Positions 18,623 to 28,147 are shown, counted from the first letter of the stretch. The stretch is 64,000 nucleotides of DNA from Alteromonas aestuariivivens (GCF_003367475.1 NZ_QRHA01000008.1:115751-179750), one strand, 5' to 3'. Notes: generated from the letters alone by a model not told the origin. A program made the numbers and translations.

Positions 18623-19450
18623 TTATTCCTTGTGATATTGAATGATGTCGCGCCAGGGCACCCGTTGGTCCCCCATCACCACGAAATCCGGGTTTTCCAG
18701 CGAGTTCCGTTGATTGTAGGTCAGAGGTTCAAAGTCAGCCGCCAGGATTTGCCCCCCCGCTTCGCTGACTATGCACTGGCATGCGCCGGTATCCCACTCG
18801 CCGGTGATACCAAGGCGCATAAACACATCCGCCTTGCCCTCGGCAATGAAACAGGCTTTTAGCGAGCAGCTGCCAAGCGGCAGGGTCTGATAAACCCGTT
18901 TTGCACACAGGCGGTTCATAACTTTACTGCGTGCCTGTCGCCGGCTAATGGCAATCATCACCGTACTTTGCCGGGGGTCCTGCAGTTTGCGAACGTGGAT
19001 CCGCCTGTTTTCCCCCGGGCTTTCCTTGTAAGCTCCCTGCCCTTTGCTGGCGTAATACAGGCTTTGCCCGGGTGGCCAGAATATCACCCCAATCACAGGT
19101 TCATTGTGCTCGATTAAGGCTATATTCACTGCAAAGTCGCCGCTGCGGGCGATAAATTCCTGAGTGCCGTCGATAGGGTCAATCAGCCAGTAGCGGTCCC
19201 AGGTTTGGCGTTCTGCCAGACTGGCGTGCTGGTTTTCTTCCGACAGGATGGGTATGTCAGGAGTGGCTTCCCTAAGCCTTTGATTGATGATGTCATTGGC
19301 GAGATAATCCGCGCTGGTAACCGGGGAGTCGTCGTCTTTCTGGTAACTTTCGAAGTCGCCCTTGTCATATATAGCCAGAACGGCCTGACCGGCTTCTACA
19401 GCAACACGTTTGGCGAGTTGCAGTAATTCGTCTACTTCTGCGTCGGGCAT
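18623..19450 (-). CDS. cysQ: 3'(2'),5'-bisphosphate nucleotidase CysQ
   Basis: This 275-residue Mg-dependent phosphatase of the inositol monophosphatase fold removes the 3'-phosphate from PAP, which builds up during sulfate assimilation. Metal-site motifs are visible: SEEN near residue 71, WLIDPIDGTQEF near 89-100 (Asp-Pro-Ile-Asp-Gly-Thr), and GEWDTGACQCIVSEAGG near 213-230. The length is normal. It follows nudE by 4 bp on the minus strand, the usual gammaproteobacterial pairing. Confidence 0.94.
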   Translation of the reverse strand: MPDAEVDELLQLAKRVAVEAGQAVLAIYDKGDFESYQKDDDSPVTSADYLANDIINQRLREATPDIPILSEENQHASLAERQTWDRYWLIDPIDGTQEFIARSGDFAVNIALIEHNEPVIGVIFWPPGQSLYYASKGQGAYKESPGENRRIHVRKLQDPRQSTVMIAISRRQARSKVMNRLCAKRVYQTLPLGSCSLKACFIAEGKADVFMRLGITGEWDTGACQCIVSEAGGQILAADFEPLTYNQRNSLENPDFVVMGDQRVPWRDIIQYHKE

Positions 19451-19454
19451 GGGG

Positions 19455-20018
19455 TTATTGCTCCTTCAACCACTTTTGTGCGAGAAACAGTGCAGCAATG
19501 CAACGGGCTTCAATAAAATCTTCCCGTGCCAGCAGGGCGTCTGCTTGCTCTAGGGGCCAGGTGACAACCTCCAGCGGTTCAGGCTCATCACCGGGCAAAT
19601 GACTGGAATAGAGGTCCCGGGCCATCACAATCGACATGTGCGAGTTGAAAAAGGTCGGGGCCATACTTACGGAGTGAATTTCTTGCAGTTCGCGGGCCGC
19701 GTAGCCGGCTTCTTCCTGCAATTCGCGGTTGGCGGCCTGCAACGGCGATTCGCCAGGGTCAATCAGGCCTTTGGGAAACCCGAGTTGGTAGGAATGGGTG
19801 CCAGCGGCGTATTCGCGCACCAGTACCAGAGTGTGAGCATCGAGCATCGGCACTATCATGACCGCCCCGCGACTGTGGCCAGCCATGCGTTCAAACTGAC
19901 GGGTAGCACCATTGGAGAATTCCAGATCCAGCCTTTCCACTTTGAACAGACGGCTTTGCGCCACTATTTCTCTTCGATGGATCAGGGGTAACGGCTTGGC
20001 CGGATCTATTTTACTCAT
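19455..20018 (-). CDS. nudE: ADP compounds hydrolase NudE
   Basis: This 187-residue Nudix hydrolase cleaves ADP-ribose, Ap3A, NADH and related ADP compounds to AMP. The complete Nudix box runs from Gly84 to Gly105 (Gly-x5-Glu90-x7-Arg98-Glu99-x2-Glu102-Glu103-x-Gly105). The preceding LVREYAAGTHSYQLGFPKG segment is characteristic of NudE. It is divergent from yrfG across only 49 bp, so their promoters must overlap; the same nudE/yrfG head-to-head arrangement exists in E. coli. Confidence 0.95.
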   Translation of the reverse strand: MSKIDPAKPLPLIHRREIVAQSRLFKVERLDLEFSNGATRQFERMAGHSRGAVMIVPMLDAHTLVLVREYAAGTHSYQLGFPKGLIDPGESPLQAANRELQEEAGYAARELQEIHSVSMAPTFFNSHMSIVMARDLYSSHLPGDEPEPLEVVTWPLEQADALLAREDFIEARCIAALFLAQKWLKEQ

Positions 20019-20067
20019 GTTTATTCGCTACAACTTTCGCTATCATCACTTCCAATCCTAAAGCTTA

Positions 20068-20781
20068 ATGTATTATAAGGAAAATCGCTTGCCATTTCTG
20101 CCCTGGAATGAAATCGATACCGTCCTGCTGGATATGGACGGAACCCTGCTTGACCTGCATTTTGATAACCATTTCTGGCTCGACCATTTGCCTGCCAAAT
20201 TAGCCCGCAAGCACGGCAGGGATATTGAAACCTGTCGCGCTGAAATGCTGGCGCAGTACGACCGGGTGGCGGGGCAAATTGAATGGTACTGTCTGGACTA
20301 CTGGGCCAGAGAACTGGATATGGATATTGTGGCGGCCAAGCGGGAAATTGAGCATTTGATTGCCTTGCGTGATGATACCCTGCCATTCCTGGATGCCCTG
20401 CATGAAAGTGGCCGCGAGGTGGTGCTGGTGACCAATGCTCATCCGGACAGCCTGTCGCTGAAAGTTGAGCACACCCGTCTCGATAAACACATCGACACGC
20501 TCATCTCTACGCATGAATTCGGCGTTACCAAAGAGTCCCAGTCATTGTGGCGGCAGTTGCAGCAACACTTGAGGTTTAACCCTGCCCGAACCCTGTTTGT
20601 GGATGACAGCCTGACCATTTTGCAGGCGGCAAAGACGTTTGGCATCGCACATCTGCTTGCCGTGACCAACCCCGACAGCAAGCAGCCTGAACGCAGCATT
20701 ACTGAGTTTCCGGCCGTCAGCGATTACCGGGATTTGACAGACGTGATTCGGGCTAATCCTGCAGGCAGTGGAGTAGTGTGA
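20068..20781 (+). CDS. yrfG: HAD-family GMP/IMP nucleotidase YrfG
   Basis: A 237-residue HAD phosphatase. Motif I is LLDMDGTLLDL (nucleophile Asp near 21), motif II is VVLVTNAHPDS and motif IV is FVDDSLTIL (about 175), with Lys in GVTKESQ as motif III. E. coli YrfG prefers GMP and IMP. The N-terminal FLPWNEIDTVLLDMDG pattern is the YrfG form. Its TGA overlaps the ATG of yjjX by one base, so two nucleotide-cleaning enzymes are coupled. Confidence 0.92.
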   Translation: MYYKENRLPFLPWNEIDTVLLDMDGTLLDLHFDNHFWLDHLPAKLARKHGRDIETCRAEMLAQYDRVAGQIEWYCLDYWARELDMDIVAAKREIEHLIALRDDTLPFLDALHESGREVVLVTNAHPDSLSLKVEHTRLDKHIDTLISTHEFGVTKESQSLWRQLQQHLRFNPARTLFVDDSLTILQAAKTFGIAHLLAVTNPDSKQPERSITEFPAVSDYRDLTDVIRANPAGSGVV

Positions 20782-21338
20782 TGAGGTGCATTGTCGGTTC
20801 AAAAAATCCGGTCAAGATTGGTGCAGCACGCGAAGCGATAAGCCGATGCATGGAGCAGCCCTTCGACAGTGTAGTGGGTATTGATGTGCCCAGCGGCGTT
20901 GCCGCCCAGCCCATGAGTGAGGCAGAAACCCGCAGCGGAGCGGTGAACCGGGTGAAGGCCTGCATTGAACAGAGCGCTGCAGGTAGCGCTTCGGATACAT
21001 GGTATGTGGCTTTAGAAGGGGGCGTGGACGAATTTGAAGACGGCCCGGCCACTTTTGCCTACGTCGCGATATGTCATCAAGGGCAATGGTCTGTCGGGCG
21101 CAGTGCCAATTTACCTCTGCCGGAACCATTTTACCGGGCGCTCAAAAATGGCCAGGAGTTGGGGGATGTAATGGACGAAGCCTTTAAGACTCACAACATC
21201 AAGCAAAAAGGTGGGGCCATCGGGCTGCTCACCAATCACCTGGCTACCCGCCAGAGCGTCTACGAACTGGCGCTCACGCTGGCGATGGCGAAATTTATGC
21301 ATCCCGATTTGTATCCTCAGGAAAAACATCCGTGCTGA
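20781..21338 (+). CDS. yjjX: Inosine/xanthosine triphosphatase YjjX
   Basis: This 185-residue enzyme hydrolyses ITP and XTP (and some dITP), removing deaminated purine nucleotides. It has the family opening VGSKNPVKIGAAREA, then DVPSGVAAQPMSEAETRSGAVNRV and ALEGGVDEF. The ATG at 20781 overlaps the yrfG stop. It ends 55 bp before the 3' end of gspN on the opposite strand, with two short palindromes between them (21353-21366 and 21377-21392). Confidence 0.92.
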   Translation: MRCIVGSKNPVKIGAAREAISRCMEQPFDSVVGIDVPSGVAAQPMSEAETRSGAVNRVKACIEQSAAGSASDTWYVALEGGVDEFEDGPATFAYVAICHQGQWSVGRSANLPLPEPFYRALKNGQELGDVMDEAFKTHNIKQKGGAIGLLTNHLATRQSVYELALTLAMAKFMHPDLYPQEKHPC

Positions 21339-21393
21339 GTGGTGGCAACTTCCGGGTTCGAACCCGCGGGAATCAGCCGGCCTGCTGGCCGGA

Positions 21394-22149
21394 CTAGAGT
21401 TTGAACCGGGTGTAGCCGTCAGCTTCGGGGCGACTGAACAGCATTGCTGCGTCATGCACTTCCCGTGGCAGGCTGGGATCCAGCTTGAACTGGCCTTGTG
21501 CGCTAATGTCTGCCAAATCGGCGCTGACTGTGGCGTTGAGGGTCAGGCCCAGCTTGTTGGGCTCTTTAACCTGCAAAGCAATCTTGCCTTCGCTGCAAGT
21601 TAGCTGCGCATTGTAACTACCAAAATCAATCGGCCCCTGGGTGCCTGCTACCGTGGCATTGAGCCAGTCACCGCTGCCAATTAACTGTTCGCATTCCGGG
21701 CCAAACTCCAGGGCATCCAGTTTGAGGCGAATTCTCCCTCCGGCATTAACCGGCAACGGTAAACGGACTTTGGCCAAAACACGGTCTACCGGCAAAAACA
21801 GCAGGAAATCCTCAGCTTTTACAGATTGAAGGTCAAACAGGCTGATACTCAGAGGCCCCTGAAAGGCCACCTGCCCGGATTCGCGTAAATTTCCACCTCT
21901 GATGTCTGCACTCACCCGGCCAACCAGCAGCGCCAAAGGGTGAATTTCCCAGTTCAGGGGGGTTACCGACAGGCCAGACACTGAAACCAGTTCGGCCTGA
22001 CCGTTCCAAATGGTGCCGGATACGCCGGAAATGGCCATATTGCGGGGCAAGTCAACGCGACCGAGCACCTGGCTGGCGGGTAAATATTTCAACAGGAAGA
22101 AGATCAGCGCAGCAACTGTGCCCGCAGCCCAACCTAAGCGTAACTTCAT
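21394..22149 (-). CDS. gspN: Type II secretion protein GspN
   Basis: This 251-residue protein is the last gene of the gsp operon. It has an N-terminal membrane anchor (WAAGTVAALIFFLLKYLPASQV), then a beta-rich periplasmic domain with the family pattern VSGTIWNGQAELVSV and a C-terminal FKLDPSLP. GspN is present in only some type II systems and its role is not settled. Its start overlaps the end of gspM by 4 bp. Confidence 0.9.
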   Translation of the reverse strand: MKLRLGWAAGTVAALIFFLLKYLPASQVLGRVDLPRNMAISGVSGTIWNGQAELVSVSGLSVTPLNWEIHPLALLVGRVSADIRGGNLRESGQVAFQGPLSISLFDLQSVKAEDFLLFLPVDRVLAKVRLPLPVNAGGRIRLKLDALEFGPECEQLIGSGDWLNATVAGTQGPIDFGSYNAQLTCSEGKIALQVKEPNKLGLTLNATVSADLADISAQGQFKLDPSLPREVHDAAMLFSRPEADGYTRFKL

Positions 22150-22625
22150 GATTTTCCTAACTGTAAACGTCTGATTTTTATGTGCCCTGATACATTGGCT
22201 TCAGCAAAATCGGCCTGCAGAATGGTAATGCCCATGGCTTCCAGCGCCTGCAGCCAGGACAACACATCATTAAACGGTGCATCTTCTACCATAACCTGCA
22301 GTTCGTCGCCCTGGGGCTGCATGCGGGCTATGACAATGTTGAAGCGGTTCGTGGTGCTGTTGACTGCCTGGGGCAGCGACCCGTTAAAGCCCGGTCTGGA
22401 TGAGCCAGAACGCCGCAACTGCTGGGCGCGGTTGACCCGTTCCTGTACCCACACCAGCAGGGATTGTTGATTGGAGAGCAGTTCACGTTGCTGGTCCAGA
22501 CTTTGGTTCAAAGGTGTCCACACTCCCCAGTAGAACAGTGCGATCACCACGAAGACTGCCGAGACCAACACCAGATGCTGTTCACGCTCGGTCAGTGCGC
22601 GATATTTTTCCATAACTGCGTTCAT
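22146..22625 (-). CDS. gspM: Type II secretion inner membrane protein GspM
   Basis: This 159-residue single-span protein has a short cytoplasmic N-terminus with LTEREQHLV, a hydrophobic helix at 22-38 (SAVFVVIALFYWGVWTPL), a coiled coil and a C-terminal ferredoxin-like domain. It partners with GspL in the inner-membrane platform. It overlaps gspL and gspN by 4 bp each. Confidence 0.93.
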   Translation of the reverse strand: MNAVMEKYRALTEREQHLVLVSAVFVVIALFYWGVWTPLNQSLDQQRELLSNQQSLLVWVQERVNRAQQLRRSGSSRPGFNGSLPQAVNSTTNRFNIVIARMQPQGDELQVMVEDAPFNDVLSWLQALEAMGITILQADFAEANVSGHIKIRRLQLGKS

Positions 22626-23821
22626 GATTGGCTCCTTATCGCAACACTGCCAACCACGCCATTGTCACGGTTGTTAATGGCGCCTTGCTCGACCACAAAG
22701 CCGGCACTCTCTGCCTGGCGTCGAAATTGTTCCAGAGCTTCAAAATTACGGCCAAGGGCCTGAATTCGAATTTCAGTCCGATCGGAGTCGAAACGCAACG
22801 TTTGCGGCTTAACGTCTGAAGCTGCAAAGGCTGGAGTAAGCTGTTCAAGCATCACCAACATTGATGCATTGCCTCCCCCCTGCTCGAGTTTTGCCATTTC
22901 CGATTGCAGTTTACGGCGTACGTCGCGATAAACACCAATGCGAGGAAATCCGGCCTGCACGGTTTCATCTATCCGGTTGCTGAGCTCGGCATTGTTGGAT
23001 TTGAGCTGATACAAGCTGACGCCTTTGTCGACCAGGCTGGTGGTAAGCGCGAGCGCCGCGAGCACGGCGGCCATCCGCCATTGCTGCCAGTGCCCGGTTT
23101 TTTTGTGCTTTACCTTGTATTCACCCTGAAACAGGTTGAAGCCAGCCTGGCTGGCTTCTTTTGCCAGCACCAGCATGGGCAGTTCCAGCGGAGCCTGTTC
23201 GATTTGCAGATTAGGAACCTCGCTAAGCGGAGTTTCCGAATAATTAACCACCGCCAAAGGAGTTTCCTGCTGCCGGGCGAGGTGAGTCAGTGCGGGAATC
23301 ACCCACAAAGGTTCGCCCTGCAGGCCTTTCCACTCATCTTCCCTAAGCAGCCATTGTTCACCCAGTTTGAGAGCCGACCAGCCTGCCGGATTTTGAGGAA
23401 CCGCGAGGACATCGGGGAGCAGCGTCTGGCAATTGAGGTTGGCATCAGAGAGCCAGTCGCGCCATTGCGTAAGCTGCGCATGGGCAACTACGGCAACCGC
23501 CTGACGGTCGCCCACTCGGGGCCCCATGGCAAAGAATTGCTGGGAGATGTCCAGTGCCAGCTCGTCTTCCAGCATAAACGGGACTGCAGACAATACTTTT
23601 CGCCCGGCACGGGGAGGCAGCTGGACCCATTTGAGCAGGATGTCTGAAGTGGGGGCTAGGGCGATGACCGGTCGCTGACCCGCGCGCTCCGAAAGTGTGG
23701 ATAACTGGCCAGCATCGGTGAGTTCACCGGAAGCAATGATTTCCTGTTCTGTACTGGACCATACCAGCCAGTGAATGGGGTCAGCGTGGCGGGAGCCCAG
23801 CCTGACCAGCAGTTGTTCCAT
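22622..23821 (-). CDS. gspL: Type II secretion inner membrane protein GspL
   Basis: This 399-residue protein has an actin-like cytoplasmic domain (residues 1-235) that recruits the ATPase GspE. A membrane helix lies near 245-265 (WRMAAVLAALALTTSLV) and a periplasmic coiled coil plus ferredoxin-like domain follows. The LPPRAGRKVLSAVPFMLEDEL segment is a clear GspL marker. It overlaps gspK by one base and gspM by 4. Confidence 0.94.
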   Translation of the reverse strand: MEQLLVRLGSRHADPIHWLVWSSTEQEIIASGELTDAGQLSTLSERAGQRPVIALAPTSDILLKWVQLPPRAGRKVLSAVPFMLEDELALDISQQFFAMGPRVGDRQAVAVVAHAQLTQWRDWLSDANLNCQTLLPDVLAVPQNPAGWSALKLGEQWLLREDEWKGLQGEPLWVIPALTHLARQQETPLAVVNYSETPLSEVPNLQIEQAPLELPMLVLAKEASQAGFNLFQGEYKVKHKKTGHWQQWRMAAVLAALALTTSLVDKGVSLYQLKSNNAELSNRIDETVQAGFPRIGVYRDVRRKLQSEMAKLEQGGGNASMLVMLEQLTPAFAASDVKPQTLRFDSDRTEIRIQALGRNFEALEQFRRQAESAGFVVEQGAINNRDNGVVGSVAIRSQS

Positions 23822-24804
23822 TAATCTACTCCTCCGAACTCACGTCTGAGAATGTTCACTTCCTGCCCCTTTGGCGCATGAAACACAGTGCTAAGGGTGA
23901 AGGTGGCATCATTGTATCGGGTCTTGGTGTGCAGGATAAAATATTCTGAGTTAATACTAAACCAGTCACGTTGGGATTGCTGCAGTTGCAGGGCATCAAT
24001 TGCTGGCTCAGACAGAAAATCGTTTACGTCGCTCCAGCCGTCCTGTGGGCGGCTGGAAATCACACTCTGCGCCTGCTGAAGCGTGAGCCCTGTGACCCCG
24101 GCGAGCAATGCCGCACGTTCCGAGGTGATGGTGTTGACGTTTATGCTCATGGCATCTATTCCGGGGATGACGCAGATCAGTGGCAACAACTCATTCATCC
24201 AGGAAGGTTCCACACCATTAACGAGGCGAAATTCAGATTGTGACGACATCAAACCGTTGGCTGCAAGGTATGGATGCTGCCGTGATTCATATTCGCTGTC
24301 TTCGGCACCATAAGGTCGCATACTGTCGTCGTCATCTATCCAGTCTGCGAGGCTGTCGCGCACTGTATCGGCGGTGTAACTGTCAATTTCAAGGCCTGAT
24401 TCGAGCAACATGCGGTGGAATGCATCCATTGCGAATGTAGCCTGCTGGTTTTGTTGGCTGGCATCGCCCTGCAAAATGGCATTCAGGTTGAAGCAGCTCT
24501 GCATGTCTTCGAGTTGCGCCTGAATGCCGCCCCCATCCAGAGGGTAGGTCACTTCTTCATTCCAGGGCTGGTCCAGGGAAATCTTATCGTCGTTATTGTC
24601 CAATAGAGTGCGGATGGACTTTCTGGCAAATGCCTCGGCTCCCATTGCATACCAGTAGGCCTGATTGTTGTCCTTGATATTGAGCGTACGCTTAACCTGC
24701 AATTGCAGACGGGCACCCATCTCGGTAGCGAGGATCGATACCAGCGCAACAATCATCAGCACAATCAGAAGAGCGACGCCCTGCTGGCGTTTTACCTGGC
24801 TCAC
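23821..24804 (-). CDS. gspK: Type II secretion minor pseudopilin GspK
   Basis: This 327-residue minor pseudopilin caps the tip of the pseudopilus. The prepilin site is QQG|VALLIVLMIVALVSILATEMG. Position 5 after the cut is Ile rather than the Glu seen in other pseudopilins, which is normal for GspK. The large helical insert domain expected of GspK is present (residues about 110-210), including the calcium-site-like DWIDDDD stretch. It overlaps gspJ by 4 bp. Confidence 0.94.
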   Translation of the reverse strand: MSQVKRQQGVALLIVLMIVALVSILATEMGARLQLQVKRTLNIKDNNQAYWYAMGAEAFARKSIRTLLDNNDDKISLDQPWNEEVTYPLDGGGIQAQLEDMQSCFNLNAILQGDASQQNQQATFAMDAFHRMLLESGLEIDSYTADTVRDSLADWIDDDDSMRPYGAEDSEYESRQHPYLAANGLMSSQSEFRLVNGVEPSWMNELLPLICVIPGIDAMSINVNTITSERAALLAGVTGLTLQQAQSVISSRPQDGWSDVNDFLSEPAIDALQLQQSQRDWFSINSEYFILHTKTRYNDATFTLSTVFHAPKGQEVNILRREFGGVD

Positions 24805-25442
24805 AGCTGGGCTCCGGAAAGCGCGAATACCCTTCGAATGCGGCCAAAGTCCTGGCTGACAAATTCAAATGCCACGGCTTTGGGCAGAACGCTGCCGGTG
24901 TAACTGTCGGTCCAGTCTGGTTCGTTGTCCCGGTCGTTGGAGTCCGTACTGGCCGGGGCCATGAATTCCACCTTGAACTCGCTGACGCCGTCCAGCAATA
25001 CCCGAACCTTGGGCTCGTAACCAACAACGTTGTCTACATAATTGCTGTAAACCCGCTCAAGTTTTTCGTCCTGCAGGCGGTAAGCGACAAACTGTAACGT
25101 ACTTCGCGGCAGCATCATTTGCGGGTTATTCCAGCCACTGCGCACAAAGGCTATGCCGTCGTCTTCACTGTCGTCCAGTTGCCCACCGCGCATAACCACG
25201 TCGGTTTTTTCGGCGTTCAGGCGCACGGGGCGTGGCACGGCCTGTTGAATGTCGCGTTCAATGGTCATCATGGCCCGCTGCAGGTGTTGCAGCTTTTCGA
25301 AGCGCTCTTCTGATAATTCGTTGCTGTCAATTACAGACGTGAGTACGCCGGTTGCGGCTAACCCAATGAGGGTGAAAATGGCCATGGCGACCAGGATTTC
25401 AATCAGTGTAAATCCCCGAACTCGCTTGTTCGCTGGCATCAC
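24801..25442 (-). CDS. gspJ: Type II secretion minor pseudopilin GspJ
   Basis: This 213-residue minor pseudopilin has prepilin cleavage site RVRG|FTLIEILVAMAIFTLIG with Glu5 in place. The globular domain contains the family segment MMTIERDIQQAVPRPVR. It works with GspI and GspK in the tip complex that primes pseudopilus assembly. It overlaps gspI and gspK by 4 bp each. Confidence 0.94.
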   Translation of the reverse strand: MMPANKRVRGFTLIEILVAMAIFTLIGLAATGVLTSVIDSNELSEERFEKLQHLQRAMMTIERDIQQAVPRPVRLNAEKTDVVMRGGQLDDSEDDGIAFVRSGWNNPQMMLPRSTLQFVAYRLQDEKLERVYSNYVDNVVGYEPKVRVLLDGVSEFKVEFMAPASTDSNDRDNEPDWTDSYTGSVLPKAVAFEFVSQDFGRIRRVFALSGAQL

Positions 25443-25834
25443 CCTTTGCCCTCCGATGGCTTTGCCACGTAGGTAGTAACGGTTGTCAGGGTGGACTCAT
25501 AGCGTTCGTCCAAACCTACGATGATGTCGATGGCTCTTAAGTCGTCGTCATTGGTTTTTTTTACCGTTTGTTGCCAGTACCAGGTGCGGTCAGCCATTTG
25601 CATGCTGCCCTTGAGATTATTTTTGGGCGGCCACTGATTTGTGAGTTTCAGTTCATTAAGACGATTATTGGCTACCCAGGTGGCAAAAGTGATTTGCTCT
25701 ACCTGACCGACACTGTTGAGGTGATTCGACGCGGCTTTCAGAACCGCGGTTCCGGTAAGCGCGAAAATCAGCAGAGCTACCATGACTTCCAGTAACGTCA
25801 TGCCACGACTGAGTCTTATTCCTGAGGTTATCAC
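25439..25834 (-). CDS. gspI: Type II secretion minor pseudopilin GspI
   Basis: This 131-residue minor pseudopilin has cleavage site LSRG|MTLLEVMVALLIFALTG. The next segment, TFATWVANNRLNELKLT, matches the conserved WVANNRL motif of GspI. It forms the nucleus of the tip complex. It overlaps gspH and gspJ by 4 bp each. Confidence 0.94.
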   Translation of the reverse strand: MITSGIRLSRGMTLLEVMVALLIFALTGTAVLKAASNHLNSVGQVEQITFATWVANNRLNELKLTNQWPPKNNLKGSMQMADRTWYWQQTVKKTNDDDLRAIDIIVGLDERYESTLTTVTTYVAKPSEGKG

Positions 25835-26460
25835 TCTGGTTGCTCCAGCGGACCTTCCAGAGCCAGTGGGGGCATGTCCTGGTTGCTAAGAACAAAGTAC
25901 GCCGGATCGTCATCCCCAAACCCAGGCTCGTAATTGAATATCAGCTGGAAGGGAGTGATCTCCCCACTGGACATGATCAGTACCTGCGGAGGCGGAATTG
26001 GCTTGTCTTCTTCATTGCCTATCTCCACGGCATCCTCGGACACACTGAGGTTTTCGTCAAACAGTTCCCGATCGAACAGTTGCTCTTCCTCTTCCCAGGG
26101 CAAGTCGTCAAGGTTGAGGGTAAACGTGAATGGCTCGGGCAGTGTCTGGGCCTGATACAGTTCGTCTTCCACCCGTTGCCACTTGTCGTCTTCGTCCAGA
26201 TAGACGAAAAAATAGCTGTTGTCCTTTTCTTCAAAACGAAGGCCAAGTTCCCGCTGGTTCAGAACCGCGTAATCGCTGGCCATATCGACGATGACCTGTA
26301 GCCTGCGGGCCTGCTGCTCTAACTGATCAACCTGGCTGACACCAAATGCATTGAACACCACATAGCCGGCTGCAAGGCCCATCAACAACAGGACCAGCAT
26401 CACCTCAAGCAGCGTAAAGCCGGCTTCGGGCCTGTGTGTTGCGCGGCGTTGTTCAGACAA
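25831..26460 (-). CDS. gspH: Type II secretion minor pseudopilin GspH
   Basis: This 209-residue pseudopilin links the tip complex to the GspG shaft. Its cleavage site is PEAG|FTLLEVMLVLLLMGLAAG, and the DYAVLNQRELGLRF segment is typical. An acidic insert (DLPWEEEEQLFDRELFDE and further Glu/Asp residues) makes the globular domain more acidic than usual. Twenty-nine bp separate it from gspG. Confidence 0.92.
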   Translation of the reverse strand: MSEQRRATHRPEAGFTLLEVMLVLLLMGLAAGYVVFNAFGVSQVDQLEQQARRLQVIVDMASDYAVLNQRELGLRFEEKDNSYFFVYLDEDDKWQRVEDELYQAQTLPEPFTFTLNLDDLPWEEEEQLFDRELFDENLSVSEDAVEIGNEEDKPIPPPQVLIMSSGEITPFQLIFNYEPGFGDDDPAYFVLSNQDMPPLALEGPLEQPE

Positions 26461-26489
26461 AGATGGCCTCCTGGCTCACAACCTCCGAA

Positions 26490-26924
26490 TTACAGGTATT
26501 CGTTGACGTTCCAGTTGCCAATGTCGTCATCAGTACCGGGCTGGCCATCGGGGCCACTGGAGAAAATATCCACTTTACCCAGTTCTCCGGGGCTGATCAG
26601 GGTGTAGGGGTTGCCCCACGGATCTTCGGGCAGGCGCTTGATAAATCCGTCAGAGGGGTAATTGCGTGGAATGGGGTCGATGGTTGGAGCGCTCACAAGA
26701 GCATCCAGACCCTGTTCGGTTGTTGGGAAGGTGTTGTTGCGTAACTTGTACATTTCCAGCGCACTTTCAAGCTGTTGAATGTCAACGGCGGCCTTCTTCA
26801 GTTGCGCTTCTTCCTGATTACCCAAAATCTGTGGTGCAACCATCGACGCCATAATGCCGATGATCAGCAGCACAACCATTACTTCGATTAAGCTGAAGCC
26901 GGAGGCACGGTTGAGAGTTTTCAT
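26490..26924 (-). CDS. gspG: Type II secretion major pseudopilin GspG
   Basis: This 144-residue shaft subunit of the pseudopilus has cleavage site RASG|FSLIEVMVVLLIIGIMA. The globular end contains the calcium-binding loop IFSSGPDGQPGTDDDIGNW, and LPEDPWGNPY is the family signature. The start overlaps the gspF stop by one base. Confidence 0.97.
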   Translation of the reverse strand: MKTLNRASGFSLIEVMVVLLIIGIMASMVAPQILGNQEEAQLKKAAVDIQQLESALEMYKLRNNTFPTTEQGLDALVSAPTIDPIPRNYPSDGFIKRLPEDPWGNPYTLISPGELGKVDIFSSGPDGQPGTDDDIGNWNVNEYL

Positions 26925-28144
26925 TACATATTCACCATATCGTTTAAAGCTAAAATTGGCTGAAGGATCGCCATAACAATGAACAGCACAATGCCAGCCA
27001 TTGAAACGATCAACATTGGTTCAAACACCTTAAGTGAGACACCAATCAGCGCCTCAAATTCCCTATCCTGGTTATCGGCGGCGCGTGCCAGCATCTGTTG
27101 CAGTTCGCCGGATTTTTCACCCGAGGCGATCATGTGCATCATCATGGGCGGAAACATTTGGGTCTTATCCAGCGCCGCCCGCAGGCTACTGCCTTCTTTG
27201 ACATTCACTGCTGCGTCAGAAACCTGGTTCTTGATATGCTGGTTTTCCAACACGTCGCTGGAAATGCGCATGGCTTCCAGTAACGGTACCGCGCTGGCCG
27301 TCAGAATACTTAAAGTGCGGGCGAAGCGGGCGGTATTCAAGCCTCGTGTCACCCGGCCAACAAGAGGCATTTTGAGCAGTGCCTGGTGGTACTTCAGTTT
27401 CATGGCTGGCTGCTGAACGAGTTGATGGAAAATGATTGCCAGTATCACAATAACCATGAATAAAAACAGCCCGTAATCTTGTAGCCAAGTGCTGACGCTG
27501 ATCAGCAACTGAGTGATAGCAGGCAGATCCTGGCCCATATGATCAAACTGGCCGACGATTTTGGGGACCACGACCGTGAGTAGCAGCAATACAATGCCCA
27601 GGGCAAAAAACATCATCAGGGAGGGGTAAATCATCGCCTGAATGATCTGGCTGCGGGTTTGCTGGCGGCGCTCAGTGTAATCCGCCAGGCGGTTGAGTAC
27701 CGTGTCCAGGTGGCCGGACTTTTCTCCGGCCGCCACCATGGCGCGGTAGAGTTCATCAAACACACTGGGGAACTCGGACAGTGCATCGGCTAAACCGTGC
27801 CCTTCAACCACTTTTGAGCGCACCGCCATCATCATGTTTTTCTGGCGTGGCTTTTCGCATTGTTCAGCAACCGCAAGCAGTGCCTCTTCAATAGGAAGGG
27901 CAGATTCTACCAGAGTGGCAAGCTGGCGCGTCAGCAGTGCCAGATCCGACGCCGAAATTCTTGGTTTGAACAGGCTGAAACCGGAGCGGTTGGCACTGGT
28001 GCGCTCGGATACCTGCTCCACTTCAAGAGGAATAAGGCCCTGCTCGCGCAACTGCTGACGCACCTGGCGAGGGTTGTCCCCTTCCAGTACGCCGCTGGTA
28101 TTGCGCCCACGGGCGTTTACCGCCTTATAAGCAAATGCCGCCAT
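26924..28144 (-). CDS. gspF: Type II secretion inner membrane platform protein GspF
   Basis: This 406-residue polytopic protein has two homologous cytoplasmic helical domains (about 70-165 and 270-370) and three membrane helices (near 170-195, 220-240 and 375-400). Motifs include LTRQLATLVESALPIEEAL and the repeat version ARTLSILTASAVPLLEAM. It is the core of the inner-membrane assembly that couples GspE to the pseudopilus. Confidence 0.96.
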   Translation of the reverse strand: MAAFAYKAVNARGRNTSGVLEGDNPRQVRQQLREQGLIPLEVEQVSERTSANRSGFSLFKPRISASDLALLTRQLATLVESALPIEEALLAVAEQCEKPRQKNMMMAVRSKVVEGHGLADALSEFPSVFDELYRAMVAAGEKSGHLDTVLNRLADYTERRQQTRSQIIQAMIYPSLMMFFALGIVLLLLTVVVPKIVGQFDHMGQDLPAITQLLISVSTWLQDYGLFLFMVIVILAIIFHQLVQQPAMKLKYHQALLKMPLVGRVTRGLNTARFARTLSILTASAVPLLEAMRISSDVLENQHIKNQVSDAAVNVKEGSSLRAALDKTQMFPPMMMHMIASGEKSGELQQMLARAADNQDREFEALIGVSLKVFEPMLIVSMAGIVLFIVMAILQPILALNDMVNM

Positions 28145-28147
28145 TCG

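Noticed and set aside
21351..21370. CGGGTTCGAACCCG resembling a tRNA T-arm
   Set aside because: It is a perfect palindrome with no acceptor stem, anticodon arm or CCA end around it.
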